Assembly: GCA_036768485.1 (NCBI GenBank)
Contig: JAVLUZ010000191.1
Span: 962,252-1,026,251 of the forward strand
Direction: 5' to 3'
Origin: Mermis nigrescens
Lineage: Eukaryota; Nematoda; Enoplea; Mermithida; Mermithidae
DNA: 64,000 bases
Part shown: in pieces, positions 9,593 to 21,141 of the stretch
Layout: each line of letters begins with the position of its first letter
Position numbering within the stretch: the first letter of the stretch is position 1
Position numbers and translations under genes: made by a program
The notes under the pieces: generated by a model
What the model was told of the DNA's origin: nothing
Database searches by the model: none
What the model saw: only the letters and a program-made list of their open reading frames with translations

Positions 9593-12005
9593 CTACAAAA
9601 ATTGTTAAGAATTAAGTAAACCACAGTATACAAAAAGCCCGGCTTTCAATAATGACTCAGAGAACCAAACATTGTATAATTACACAAAAAATTAGAGGAC
9701 TATTTCTCCAGCGCTCAGTCTGTCTGATTAATATTCAGTGTTTCAGAAAGTGATAGGTATTTCGGCTGTTTCTAATACGATAAGATGTCATCAGCATAAC
9801 ATCTTTGATTTTTTCAGTACAGAATGCAAATCAATTTTTTCATGATATAATTTAAATCATTAAACTGGCAACATTCAAAAGTAAACTATTAAGTCCTGAA
9901 TCGATTGAAATGAATAGAAAAAAGGAAGACAAGGAAAGAAGGAAAAAAGAAGATAATTAGAAAAATAAATAAATTTTTATAGCATACAAGTATGTGAATG
10001 CGCATGCAATATACGAGACGGAGCGCGCTAAAGGGAGAAAATTCCCTACCCACTTAAAACGCACCAAGACAGGGTCAATATTCTATATGTTCGAAAACTC
10101 GAAGTCAAAAAAATGCGAAAAAATTACTCGTTCGAAAAAAAAACAAAGTTTAGCGAAAATTAAAAACGCGTCCACTCACTTTTATCTAATGTGTCAGGTT
10201 CTGGGGCACAGAACCTCTAAGCCCCGAACGCAAGCCCACGTACACATCAAAGGCCATGCAAAAAGTATGAAAATTGGAACGATCTTTCCAAATAGATAAC
10301 GAATGCTAAGAGTTACGTGATCTATCACGATCGTTGCAATATATTTACTTTCAACGACGTAGTTAAAGAACTCGCCATCGTACTAAAGATGGTTATTTTT
10401 TACGATTAATGCTATGCTTGCGTGATACTTTTACTAGGTCAGCGCCCTACTCAATCGCCTTAATCACCAACTTTAATACTCATGAAATTGAACTTCATTT
10501 GAATTTCTTTCGCGTCACTTTTTTAAGCTTGATTAAACAGCTAGTGATAACTGAAAAGTACATCTGCAGTGATAAATCAGAATTGTATCGTCGTCTGGAT
10601 TATTACGTAGATAATAGTGATAAAAAGCATTTAAGCTTATAATTTGGTGCTAAGAGACTTGGTTATGCTCAAAACGCAACTGTCGCTTTTATATGATGCG
10701 AACAAGTCCAGTTTGGACATGCTTGCTAATTTCGCTCATTATTTTCACGAGCTAAATCAAACAATCAGTCGACTGATTAGGTTCATTCGTTGGAAAGCTT
10801 TGGTTGAAGCAGAAGCAAAGGAATAACTCGGAGTAACTTAAGAGTATGGTACTTTCAAAATACTAAAAACTAAACTTCAGAAGAGCGGATTTTTTTGCTC
10901 AGTACTTAGAACATGTTGAAAGAAAGCGCGGAAAAAAATTTCATCCGTCTATGATCAATATTACAAAAGCTATGGGTTTCGTTAAGTAGCCTCTTCTCGA
11001 CCTAAGCAAGCATCTTCTCGACCTAAGTATTTAAAGATTCAAACAGCTGAATGCAGAATCACATGTAGATACCCGATTTACGTCGACCTAAGCATCTATA
11101 CATCGACCTAAGCATCTATGCATCGACCTAAGCATCTATACATACCGACCTAAGCATCTATACATCGACCTGAGCGGGAGCGACCTCGACCTAAGCAGCT
11201 TAAAAACACCTTTTCAGATATACTAAGCCTAAGCCTAAGTATAATAGAAGCAAAAACTTAGATTTTCGTATATCTTATCAAGTAAAATCGAAAAAAACAT
11301 GCAAAAAAATATGGAAATTTTTTAAGTTCTCAAAATTTCGAACAGGTTTCCGCGCCTTTTTTATTTTTTCTAACTCATTGCTATGCTTCCATCCGTAATT
11401 TCAGCCCATATTATTTATTTCTGACAAATGTACGAGTCCTTGGATTGAGCCGTTTAATCGTCCCCACCAACACTCAAATCGAGAGTTGCCTGCAACTTTG
11501 CAAGTATGGCTCAGATTTTCACCAAATTTTTTTCCGCGCTTCAATTTCTCAAGTTCTACCAGTTTGGCCAAAAAATTTTGGCATGCCGTATTCGTTTTGC
11601 TCCTTTTCTAAAAGTACCTTATTCTTAAGTTTAGCCGAATAACTCTATGCAACAACCTATTTTTATGAAGTTTCATGAAACAAGAAAAGCTTAACTATCC
11701 GATCATTATTTGGACCTTTTAAAGTTTTGCTTAGGAAACTATTCACCACAACTCATCGAAAGCATCTTGAAGATTCACACGAAAAATCATTTTTATCGTT
11801 TTCTGTTAGAAATTAATTAGGAAGTAGACCTTTGATCGATTGAAATATTAGGGAAGAACAAAACAAAAAATTGCTCTAGAATTATTGAACGTTGTCTATT
11901 CATTAATTGCACTAAGTAATAACTGTATCATTTAAACAATGATCAATAAATGAAAATATCGAATAGAAGACCAGAAAAATTCAAAATCTGTAAATATTAA
12001 TCGGC
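9593..12005. other. Intron 1 of gene 1 with unassigned open frames
   Basis: Three successive plus-strand frames (9994-10299, 10409-10642, 10644-10826) are longer than expected for AT-rich DNA, but none shows a family I recognise. The last contains FHELNQTISRLIRFIRWK, which could form a helix. They may be remains of one decayed mobile-element gene. A minisatellite follows at 10988-11207. Confidence 0.3.
10988..11207 (+). repeat. Minisatellite, unit CATCGACCTAAGCATCTATA
   Basis: About eight copies of TCGACCTAAGCA spaced mostly 20-22 bp apart, well ordered at 11088-11170 and scattered on either side. Confidence 0.85.
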
Positions 12006-12249
12006 ATTGTGGGCGGCACCAAAATTCTGTGGGTGCTTTTTCGAAGGTCAAAAAATTGTCTTAGAAATGGTGCTATGGCAAAAAAACACCATTTTTCTAC
12101 GTTTCTCATCAAGCACTCACTATCCATTAGCATCAAAAAATTGTAAAAAAAACAAAAAAATTAAAAATTGAATTCTGGGGGAATTATGGTTCCTGGGGGT
12201 ATTTGGCCTTCTGGTGGTTGCATACCTTTCCCCAATGCCCCCACGTGTG
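12006..12249 (+). mobile_element. Family A MITE (A4) beside exon 1 of gene 1
   Basis: CATTGTGGGCGGCACCAAAA to CCCCACGTGTG. It lies directly 3' (on the minus strand) of the open frame of exon 1. Its inner edge supplies a good splice donor in that frame, AAAG|GTATGC. Confidence 0.8.
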
Positions 12250-12366
12250 ATTACCATCAAGAGTCCAAGAAGTCGTGTCAATGGCCGATTGCGTCCTATC
12301 CGAACAATGACAATCGATCGAATCGTTCTTTCTGCAAAAGCTCGATAAATCATTCCTGGCCAGCAC

Positions 12367-12798
12367 GTAATCCAAAAATTCGTCGGCGAAATACAACAAA
12401 TCGGCTAAACATCCAGTCGAAATGAATTTCCCCAACTTCGTCCTCAAATTGTGCCTAATTTCGCGAACGCTACCGAATTGTCCCTGTTCTAACCAATCGA
12501 ATATCGATTGATCGATTTTGTGATCGATAAATTTCGCCAGATCGATATCGATCGCCGTCGGATCGTCGGTGACGTCCTGTTCGCTCGGGTCATTCTCGTC
12601 GATCAGCTTTACGCTCAATTTATTGACTTTTAGATTGAATTTCTTGAATAACGACGTTAAAATTTGGTGATTTTGGCCCACCGTTGATTCCGCCGAATCG
12701 CTATTATTCGATTCTAAACCTGCGATCGACGATGACGTCCAAAGACAAACGGCGTAACACAGAAACAAAGCTCTCATTGAAGACGATTTCCAAAACAT
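12367..12798 (-). CDS. nrf-6: NRF-6-like gene, exon 1 (signal peptide, NRF N-terminus)
   Basis: The frame starts at ATG 12798; a second ATG seven codons later begins MRALFLCYAVCLW, a signal peptide ending near SSSIAG. An acidic linker follows, and then FISTGCLADLLYFADEFLDY, which matches the Cys-led helix that opens the NRF domain. The 3' end is uncertain. Ending at 12367 (GATTAC|GTGCTG, phase 0) gives the family's normal spacing of about 23 residues between this Cys and the DSFGK motif of exon 2, but the donor is weak. The frame stays open to 12184. A donor at 12254 (GATG|GTAATC) gives the wrong phase for exon 2. A donor inside the neighbouring MITE (AAAG|GTATGC, about 12229) gives phase 0 but adds some 45 unusual residues. 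Confidence 0.8.
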
Positions 12799-13458
12799 GC
12801 GCGTTCGTTCTCAAAGCGGCGTGATGATGAATAATGGTGGTCAGGCCAGGGCCAAAATTTTTCGGCAGCCGCCTGCTTTGGACGCAAAATGAATAACTGG
12901 GTAAACAAACAAATCTGACTGAGCGTCGTCGCGAAGTAACGGACTTGAAACTTTTATCTCGCTTTGAAATAATAGACCCGTTATAACATACGCCACGCAT
13001 TTACATTAGACTACACCGCGTGAATTCTTCAGTTTTTAATAGGTACACCTATCTAACAAGACACGTGCGCGGATACAACATAAAAAGAACAGGTTTGCTA
13101 CGCTTGCTTAACTCTAATACGTTTACGTAAAACGCAATACGTCGTGCAAACACACATGCATATCGGTTTACACAGTAAAAATTACTCAAATAACGCAATC
13201 CGTACAGGTTTCTAATACCTAAAAACTATAGAACATCATTGTAATTCATTAGTCAGTTGTTGTAGTGAGTATCCGGGATTTTGAAATGCGGGGGAGGTCA
13301 GAACATATTTCTTCAGACTAGATTGTATTTCGACCCAAAACTGAAGACAGTAAATTTGTTGGCAGCAAATGCGAAAGAAGAAACAAATTTTTTTAGTGAA
13401 AATTAGACTAATATTTGATCAAACTATGGGATTCTATGATGTACAATTGTATGTACTG
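12799..13458 (-). promoter_or_regulatory. 5' flank of gene 1, putative promoter/5' UTR region
   Basis: Sequence upstream of the first ATG of gene 1, relatively GC-rich to about 12990. No TATA box or initiator can be assigned with confidence, and an untranslated upstream exon is possible. Confidence 0.3.
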
Positions 13459-13460
13459 TA

Positions 13461-14259
13461 GTCTGTTCCATTCCAAACGGCCCATTTTTGGCTAAAGGCT
13501 TATTACTGTCTTAGATATTTACTACACAAATGGCATCTTCAATTGTGATCTTGACGCTGGTTGCTTTAAACTCTTCTTGCTGACTGTTTAATATGCTTCG
13601 CTTAACGGGTGGCGCATCTAACAGACTTCCGCAGCACAGGCACGTATTTCTGGGGTGAACGGGGAGAGGGCTTCGGACCTCCCAAAATTCAGAAAAATCT
13701 GACTTTTTAAGCGTTATTTTGTGCTATTTTAGACATTTTCGGGCTTAGTCCCCCCAATAATTGGTATTGCCCCCCCAAATAGTACGGCCAGCTACGTCCC
13801 TGCCACAGTAAACTAACCCGTAAAATACGGTCTACGATGTTTTTAGGGCCGCCGTTTTGGCGCCAGCAACTTATAAATTATTATAATTAGATCACTTTTT
13901 GAGCAAATTATATATTCAGAAAGCAGGTTCTACAAGCTACAAAGTTCTTTTCGATTCGATGAGTATTCATTTGTGTACGACTGAAATACTGTTGAAAATC
14001 CAGTGTATTTTTAGATGCATTTAATTATCTCACTAAATTCAGAGATATTTTACAAGTAATTTATACCATCACGTAGAGATTTGAATGGGCTTTCAGAATC
14101 TGTATTATACTTTAATAATAAGTGAAATTTAAATAATTAATAATATTACAAACAGTGTGGCGCCAAAACAGCGGCGCCAAAACGTCCCGTTCTGCGTAAA
14201 ATATCCTGCTAAAGTCATAAGCCGTAAAGCGAAAATGGGCCGTTTGGAATGGAACAGAC
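13461..14259. mobile_element. MITE with GTCTGTTCCATTCC ends, TA target site
   Basis: The ends are a long inverted repeat, GTCTGTTCCATTCCAAACGG at the left and its complement at the right, followed inward by CCCATTTT. Each end is flanked by TA, as for Tc1/mariner-type insertions. The ends resemble those of the small TATAGTCTGTTTCACA elements near 18 and 24.7 kb. The interior is AT-rich and non-coding and hosts a family E element. Confidence 0.8.
13637..13802 (+). mobile_element. Family E hAT-like MITE (E1), nested
   Basis: CAGGCACGTATTTCTGGGG to GGCCAGCTACGTCCCTG. Flanks CCGCAGCA and CCACAGTA agree at 6 of 8 positions, a worn 8-bp target duplication. Confidence 0.75.
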
Positions 14260-15177
14260 TATAGTATATATGTATGTAAATTGTTTAACAATACATAGGT
14301 AGTTTAGTTTTGATATCTATTTCGTTTATGCCGGTTCCTTATTTTTCTAGGCTTGGGTAAAGTTAGACCTTACGGCTTCTCATGTCGGTCGATATAAGCC
14401 CCTTAGGTTCACATACTAGGTTGATCGCATACATAAATTTGCATATTTACTTTAAGCAAGCTTTTGAACAAACTGATAAGTAAATTCATCCAGTAAATCA
14501 GAAATGATTAGAAAAATTTAATTTCCATCGAATACGCTTCCAGAAAGCTGCATTTTGTGTAAGTCAAAAATGCGGCTTTTCCATAAGATCTACATATTCC
14601 ACAAAACAGCATTATTTCGTCTTTTCCTTTGCCTATTTATTTCTTGTGCAAGAAACTTACCTAAAATGATCGAAATTCAGGGAGATTGAGTTTGAACATG
14701 CATCTCAGTCAAATTCCCATTATACAGTGCTAGAATTTCGCTCAAACTAAGCCGGAAAATCTGAAAAGATTAAGAAATGAGTATGATCCGGAATGTCTAT
14801 TTACTGCTGCTGACTTCTTTAACAGTCTCACTGCGTAAAATACAAGGGTTATTAAAGGATAAGACGCTCAAAATTTTTAGGATTTTCGCTGAAAAATGAA
14901 ATGAATGCCAAAGTATTATGTGTCGCCTAAGAATTCTTCAAAGGCGCCATTAAATCTTCGCCGAAAAAATTTATAATGCAAGAAAGTGACATTATGGAAA
15001 ATTTTCGAGTAAGGAATCTTAACGATTTTAATTTGACGAAAATGTGAAAAAATAAATCGAGTAATTTTTAAGTCATTTCATTGTCTCAGTGCATTCGAAT
15101 TATTCATCCTTCATCCGATTCTGACCTGAAAACGAGTTGAGTCGTCAGCATACCTATTAATCATATTTGTTCAAATG
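14260..15177. other. AT-rich sequence, nothing recognised
   Basis: No long frame, repeat end or exon-like GC island was seen here. Confidence 0.5.
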
Positions 15178-15179
15178 TA

Positions 15180-16420
15180 CGAGGGGTGTCCCATAAGTTC
15201 TTAGCTTTTTTAGACCCGTTGCTTTCCATAAATCTTCAACTATTGTCAGGCATCAAATATAATAGTGTATACCAAATTTGACCCATTTCACCTGATTGTG
15301 TAAAGAGATGTTTTGCATTTAGGAATTCAAATTTGTGAAGAGTCGGAAAATTCGCATATTGAGAAACAATGTGTTATTTACTATTGAATAAAGTTGGATG
15401 TTAGACCAGCCGAAATTCACCGAAATTTGCTGGATGTTTATGACGACAATGACCTATGATTCCGCAGTGTTAATTTTGAGTAGAACTGTCTAAGGCAAGC
15501 AGAGAGCAATTCCAAGATGACCTTCGTCCAGGGACCTTAATGGAAGTGCTGAAACCTGAAAATATTCAACCCGTGAGTAACCTGGTAGGGGTGATCGGGA
15601 AATTAAACGTTGCTAGGTAGCTTAGACCTTGGGTATATCGAAACCAACAGCCAATAGGATCTTAATAGATGACTTCGGCTTCTCCCTGATTTGTGCTACT
15701 TGGTCCCCAAACTGTTGACTCCTCATCAAATTTGGCTCTCTACTACAAGTGTCAAGATAAAACTGAGAATTTTGTCTATAGATTCATAAAAGGGGATTAG
15801 TCTTGGACTTATTCATATGATTTGGAGGAAGAAACAGCGGTCCATATGCGATGGATTGCAGATGGCATTTGACCCTCAGTGGGAACAAGGTGAGCGAATC
15901 AGCTAAGAGGTTTGGGTCACAATTTGTTAAGGTGTGAAAGGTCAACTGCTGGTCAATTTACTACCACTGATGACTACACTCAATGAGCACAACTATAACA
16001 ATTTATTGGCCAAACATCACAAGTGCTTTACAGGAAGGGAAGTTGACCAACGGCTTTCTTTCGTTGTATGTCAATGCCCGAGCTCTCACAACAAAATTTG
16101 CTCAAGTTGCTCTGACTCAGTTTAAGTTTGTGAAGCTTAACTTCCCATCCTATTCATTAGACATGGTCTTAACCTACTTCAATGTGTTTCAAAATCTGAA
16201 TTAGTACTTCAAAGAAAAAAAGATGTGCAATGAAGCGATACATGAGATTATAGTGTGATTAAATATTCAACCTTTAATGTTTAGTTTAATTGGTTGTATA
16301 AATCTGTAGCGCCTAGCTTGAGTGCTATAACATATGTGATGACTACAGTGAAAAATACAATGTCTGTTGGTCCAGCAATTGCCTTTCTTAGAAAGCTAGT
16401 GACTTATGGAACTCCCCTCG
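15180..16420 (+). pseudogene. Decayed mariner transposon
   Basis: The ends are inverted: CGAGGGGTGTCCCATAAGT at the left and ACTTATGGAACTCCCCTCG at the right. Both are flanked by TA, the mariner target site. The 1.24-kb length fits a mariner. Remnants of transposase are visible in several frames: NKVG, then AEIHRNLLDVY-like sequence near 15400, VPKLLT near 15710, and FPSYSLDMVLTYFNVF near 16145, which derives from the conserved YSPDLAPSDFHLF block of the D,D34D catalytic domain. Many stops and frameshifts make it inactive. Confidence 0.88.
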
Positions 16421-16682
16421 TATGTATCACTGAATGACCATTTACGTTATCTAGAGTTGTGAATAGAGACTGTCCTTACTGAGGCGGATTGTCCAGTTTT
16501 TTCCAATGTAAAAATGTGCAGGAAAAATTCGAAAACTGGGGCTCATTTTGAATGTTGCGAATTAGAACCTACCTACATAAAATTTTTAGAAATTGAATCT
16601 GATTTAAATTCTGCACACTCAATGCTACCTGTTTATACAGAAATTATGAAAATGGCAAAACAGTTCAGTAACGCATATAACC

Positions 16683-16871
16683 ATACCAGGGCGTGGGGGT
16701 TTAGAAGGTATGCACCCCAGCCCTCAGAAACCAAAATAATCCCCCAGAATTCCATTTTTTAAAATTTTTTGTTTTCTTTCGCAATTTTTTGATGCCAATG
16801 GATAGTGCTCGATGAGAAACGTTGAAGAATGGTGTTTTTCGCCATTTCACCATTTTTAAGCCCATTTTGTG
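16683..16871 (-). mobile_element. Family A MITE, truncated (A5)
   Basis: Begins CATACCAGGGCGTGGGGG and includes the GATAGTGCTCGATGAGAAAC core; the last ~70 bp are missing. Confidence 0.75.
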
Positions 16872-17109
16872 ATGGTCATACAATGAGATTTCTAGAAGGT
16901 CGTCATTTAATAGAAAAGGAAAAAACTTGAAAAAATACTATTCGACCCAACCATTGTTTACAGTACCTATTATTTGTAATTGACTAAACGAACTTATTCC
17001 TTTTTAAAATAGAATTTTATTGCACGTCTGAAAACCCTCTCTGAAAAATATTATGCACAAATATTTTATTGAAAGATGGTAGATATCTCATTTCTGTTGG
17101 ATATCAATA

Positions 17110-17543
17110 CTATAGGTGGGCAGCACCAAAATTTTGGTTGGGGTGCAAGATTTTTCCAAGGTCAGAAAATGATCGTTAAAATGGTGGTATGACGGAAAAA
17201 CACCACTTTTCAACGTTTCTTATCAAGCACTATCCATTGGCATCAAAAAATTGCGAAAAATAACAAAAAAATTAAAAAATTGAATTTTGGGGTGGTATTT
17301 TGGTTTCTGGTGGGAGGCAGTGGCGGATCCAGGATTTTCCTAAGCGGGGGCGGTACCCCTAAGGTATAGACAATACCCTGATTTGGGCGGAAAAATTAGC
17401 CGTTTTAAGCCGAATATCGCTAAAAATCGCTCAAAAATCCTCAATTTTGAGCACTATTTTGACCCAATGGGGGAAGGGCGGCCGCCTACCGCCCCCCTAA
17501 ACCCGCCCCTGAGTGGGAGGTGCATACCCCCCACACCCACATG
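17110..17543 (+). mobile_element. Family A MITE (A6), split by a family C insertion
   Basis: A-family sequence from TATAGGTGGGCAGCACC to 17317, resumed at 17521 (TGCATACCCCCCACACCC). The gap is exactly the family C element at 17318-17512 plus one copy of its target duplication. Confidence 0.85.
17318..17512 (+). mobile_element. Family C hAT-like MITE (copy 2), nested in A6
   Basis: CAGTGGCGGATCCAGG to CTAAACCCGCCCCTG(A). An exact 8-bp duplication, GTGGGAGG, is found at 17310-17317 and 17513-17520. Removing it restores a normal family A sequence. Much shorter than the other C copies (195 bp), so it is a deletion derivative. Confidence 0.9.
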
Positions 17544-17550
17544 TCGTCAC

Positions 17551-17823
17551 CATACCTGGGCGTAAGAAGGAGGGAGGGGGTTTGGGGGTATGCACCCCTT
17601 CTCCGAGAAACCAAAATACCCCCCCAGAAATCAAAATACCCCCCAAAATTCAATTTTTGAAATTTTTTGTTTTTTTCGCAATTTTTCGATGCCAATGAAT
17701 AGTGCTCGATGAGAAACGTTGAAAATTTTGATTTTTTAGCCATACCACCATTTTTAAGGCCATTTTTTGACCTTTAAAAAAATCTTGCACCCACCCCCAG
17801 AACTTTGGTGCCGCCCACCTATG
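17551..17823 (-). mobile_element. Family A MITE (A7)
   Basis: CATACCTGGGCG to GCCGCCCACCTATG. Flanks GTCGTCAC and GTGGTCAC match at 7 of 8 positions, an 8-bp target duplication. Confidence 0.9.
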
Positions 17824-17825
17824 GT

Positions 17826-17922
17826 GGTCACGATAATTATATATCAGATAATGCTATAATCGCAATCTGTCAGCTTATTGTCGGAAATTAGGAATTTATG
17901 ATCGCACTTGTGTAAAATGGAC
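17826..17922 (-). mobile_element. Family H MITE fragment
   Basis: Shares CGCAATCTGTCAGCTTATTG and neighbouring sequence with the family H copies at 18030 and 18335. Truncated by the A7 insertion side. Confidence 0.55.
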
Positions 17923-18029
17923 AATAATTCACATGTACTTACGTGTATAAATTTGGAAAAAATTTATTAATTTCAGTAAATAAATTTTAAGTTAATTCCA
18001 ATTAGCTAAGCTCTAGAAATATACACATT

Positions 18030-18206
18030 TATAGTCTGTTTCACACAAGTTCGGTCATAAATTTTTTAAACTACGAGTATCTCCGACAATAAGCTGACAG
18101 ATTACGATAATATCATTGATCTGATATATAATTATCATAACCCTCGGCTTCCTATCGATGAAAATTCTTAAAATTTATGCACAGGGTTATGTGAAACAGA
18201 CCATAG
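18030..18206 (+). mobile_element. Family H MITE, TATAGTCTGTTTCACA ends
   Basis: Inverted ends TATAGTCTGTTTCACA and TGTGAAACAGACCATA, about 177 bp with a near-palindromic interior. Likely mobilised by a Tc1/mariner-type transposase (TA at the ends). Confidence 0.8.
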
Positions 18207-18334
18207 GAATATGTCCATACGGGGCTCAGCACTTCATTGCGTGTAAATAACAACTGCGTCAAATAAATTGACGAAAATAAGGAATTTTTAAAATAGAAAA
18301 AAAATTTTTGCTGCGAAATAAACGAATGAGTAAT

Positions 18335-18508
18335 TATAGTCTGTTTCACATAACTTCGTGCATAAATTTTAAGAATTTCCATCGACAGTAAGCCTAGGGT
18401 TACGATACTTACATATAATCAGATAAATGCTATAATCGCAATCTGTCAGCTTTTTTGTCGATGATAGTTTTATAATTTATGACCGAACTTGTGTGAGATA
18501 AAGTATAG
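18335..18508 (-). mobile_element. Family H MITE, second copy
   Basis: Reverse complement of the copy at 18030. Its right end is interrupted by the A8 insertion; part of the terminal sequence reappears as ACTATAGG after A8. Confidence 0.75.
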
Positions 18509-18509
18509 G

Positions 18510-18732
18510 CATACCTGAGCGTGGGGGAGAGTTTGCGAAGGTATGCAACGCCCAGAATTCAATTTTTGAAAATTTTTCTGTTTTTGTTGTTGCAACTTTT
18601 TGATGCGAATGAATAGTGCTCGGTGAGAAACGTTGAAAAATGGTTCTTTTCCGCCATACTACCATTTTTAGGGCCATTTTTTGACCTTTAAAAAATCTTG
18701 CACCCCTAGACCTTTGCTGCCGCCCATCTATG
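18510..18732 (-). mobile_element. Family A MITE (A8), inserted in a family H end
   Basis: CATACCTGAGCGTGGG to GCCGCCCATCTATG. Flanks AGTATAGG and ACTATAGG match at 7 of 8 positions. Confidence 0.88.
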
Positions 18733-19044
18733 ACTATAGGTATCTATTAACTCTACTAACACAATACTAAACGTTGAATTTACATGGGTCGTAAAACTGG
18801 TTTAGAGCAACCTTTTGCCTATCTGTTCGCGTGCAAGCCGAGAACAAAAATCATAAATGCACCGTAAACCGGGCAAATAAATATAATTTGGATTTAGTGA
18901 TTAATTAAACCGATTCAAAATACGGTAGAAAATTCACGCTTGTCTTAAACAGCCTAAACACGCTAGAGCCGTTTGAGAGGATAAACACCATCAGATACGT
19001 TGTTAACAATCTCAGCAGAAAGGCTTGAGCTTCTTAGTAACAAG

Positions 19045-19280
19045 CACACATGGGCGTGGGGGGTTTTGGAGGGTATGCGCTCCCCCTGAAGTTGAAATAC
19101 CCCCAGAAATCAAAATACCCCCAGCCATTGGATAGTGCTTGATGAGAAACGTCGAAAAATGGTGTTTTTTTCGCCATATGACCACTTTTAAGACCATTTT
19201 TTGACCTTTGAAAATTTTTCACCCCCCCACCAGAAATTTTTTTACCCCCTCCCCCAGAATTCCGGTGCTGCCCACCTATG
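19045..19280 (-). mobile_element. Family A MITE (A9) with exact 8-bp duplication
   Basis: CACACATGGGCG to GCTGCCCACCTATG, 236 bp. GTAACAAG is present at 19037-19044 and 19281-19288, an exact 8-bp target duplication that fixes the ends of the family. Confidence 0.93.
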
Positions 19281-19288
19281 GTAACAAG

Positions 19289-20336
19289 TCTAACTATAGC
19301 TATTTACCAAGAAAAATTTGAAGTTTGTTAGAAACTCACGTACAAAATAATAGCCGGAAAGATTAAAAGTTACAGTATGACAGCCTTCATGGCGGCCATA
19401 TTTAAAAACTGAATTTCTGTACTAAATCAGACAAATAGTATACCAGTCGAAAGAACTTTTTTTGGGCTTTCCAAATGTGCTTAAACATTGAAAAATATGA
19501 AACATATCACGAGTAAAATGCAAACCTTATGAGGGCAGCCATATTAGGAAAAATGAAATTGGAATTGCAGGGCGAACTTTTCAGAAAAACGAAAGAGTGA
19601 AATTCAGAGTACAAAAATATCTAACTATTTTGCTATTTTCCAGAATATGAAACAAATCCTATATACTGTAGTCACCATGCAAAGTTTGAGCGATTTTCAG
19701 AGCCTAGCATACTGTAGACATAAGCAATAATAGCACAAGTTTTTTCGTGCAAAATAGTTTTATTTTAAAATTTTCTACCTAGAACACTTTATTTTATTGA
19801 CATCCATCAAGTAGTTCTGATGTTAATCTCGAAAATAGCCATTTCACCGAACAGCATTATTCGACGGTGAGGAGGTATACCTGCTTGCTTTGAGATGCAG
19901 CTATACTGCAGTTGCATCATATCATATAATTTGCATTACTTTTTCTGAAAGCTCGATGAATGACGATTATTTATTGTTCCGAATTTTTTCATAAGTATCA
20001 ATGGGTCAAAAGTTATAAGCATAAATGCACCAAATGTTTCAATTTGTGTGAAAACGGCGTAAAACGGAAGAAGTAGGTACGAGTAGGTATGTAAAAATGC
20101 CAAGGATAAAACATTTTCTCCAAGAATATTGCCAGTGGATTTCCCTATTAATCCTATTCGTATTCGTTACACAAGCCACAAGGGTTCCTCAAAACCACTT
20201 TAAAACATTTTTCGGGGAAGACACTTCACACTGTCACTCTTTTGAGTTCTTAGAACCTCTTTACAACTAATTTCTCAGTCCTGAAAATTGACACAAGGAG
20301 CTACGGAAATGACGACATAATTTGAATATATCATAA
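19289..20336. other. AT-rich sequence, nothing recognised
   Basis: No supported gene, exon or repeat border. Confidence 0.5.
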
Positions 20337-21141
20337 CGAGCAAAGAAAAATGCTCCGATGGAACAAAAAAGATGAATATACTTGGCTTTGTGGATTATTA
20401 AGGATGTAAAAGGAGGGGACTAGGAAAAATCTACCTAAAGTCGCAAAATCTGCCAAGGATCACACTTTCTCTAAGCAACGCAAAAAATCAAAGTATATTC
20501 TGCGGCCTCTAAAAAAGTGTCTTTTTAGAAAAATTTTCAAAGTTTCAGATAAGAGTGTATAAACGAGATCTATAATGTTTACTTTTTTAAATTGCTGGCA
20601 AGTAGTAGTAACGCTGACCAGCTTCGTATCCTGATTGATAGAAAACTAAGTGGTATTGTATTTAAAGTTGTTTCATTTTGTTATGATCATTATAGTAAGC
20701 AAAGCAGGGGCCAATTGATTAGTGCACAAAACCGTTACGGGCATGCTAGTGTACCCAGATTTAGTCTGTTTCAAGTCAACTTACGCGTTTCCCACTGTTT
20801 TAAACCAACAATGCCTTCGATTGTCTTGTATGCATCAATATTTGCGCTTTCATTCAATTTGGCTTAGAAAGACTGTTAGATTACTCAATATCATTTCCCA
20901 TAGCTACTGAAGAGCTAAAGGTGCTGCTTTTTCAATCATTTTTATGGTTAAATATTAATTTTGATCTGTTGGCCGCAGAATATGCTTCGATTTTTTGCGT
21001 TGCTTAGAGAAAGTGTGATTTTTATCAGATTTTGCGACTTTAGGTAGCTTTTTCCTAGTCCCCTTTTTTACATCCTTAATAATTCACAATTCCAAGTATA
21101 TTCATCTTCTTTAGCCCATCGGAGCATTTTTTCTTTACTAG
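20337..21141. mobile_element. Module G with long terminal inverted repeats (copy 2)
   Basis: GAGCAAAGAAAAATGCTCCG at the left and its inverse ending CTTTACTAGTA at the right, with inverted arms of about 190 bp. The open frame 20592-20867 in the core corresponds to the decayed region of copy 1 and has no clear homology. Confidence 0.65.

Larger units (their letters stand above)
4632..12798 (-). other. nrf-6: Gene 1: NRF-6-like acyltransferase gene, 5' part (8 exons)
   Basis: Eight exons on the minus strand join in one continuous frame. Splice phases agree at every junction from exon 2 to exon 8 (0-2, 2-0, 0-1, 1-2, 2-0, 0-2, 2-1). In order they encode a signal peptide, the cysteine-containing NRF domain, the first membrane helix and the start of the acyltransferase-3 domain (LHGIKALSMFWVLLAHTY). 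Family knowledge: NRF-6-like proteins are multipass membrane proteins with a luminal N-terminal domain, implicated in lipid or yolk transport and drug response in C. elegans, with many paralogues in insects. About 350-400 C-terminal residues expected for the family were not found between 1 and 4631, so the gene continues off the left edge or is truncated. Confidence 0.85.

Noticed and set aside
11088..11170. CRISPR-like short spaced repeat
   Set aside because: Units of 20-22 bp are contiguous with no unique spacers; it is a minisatellite.
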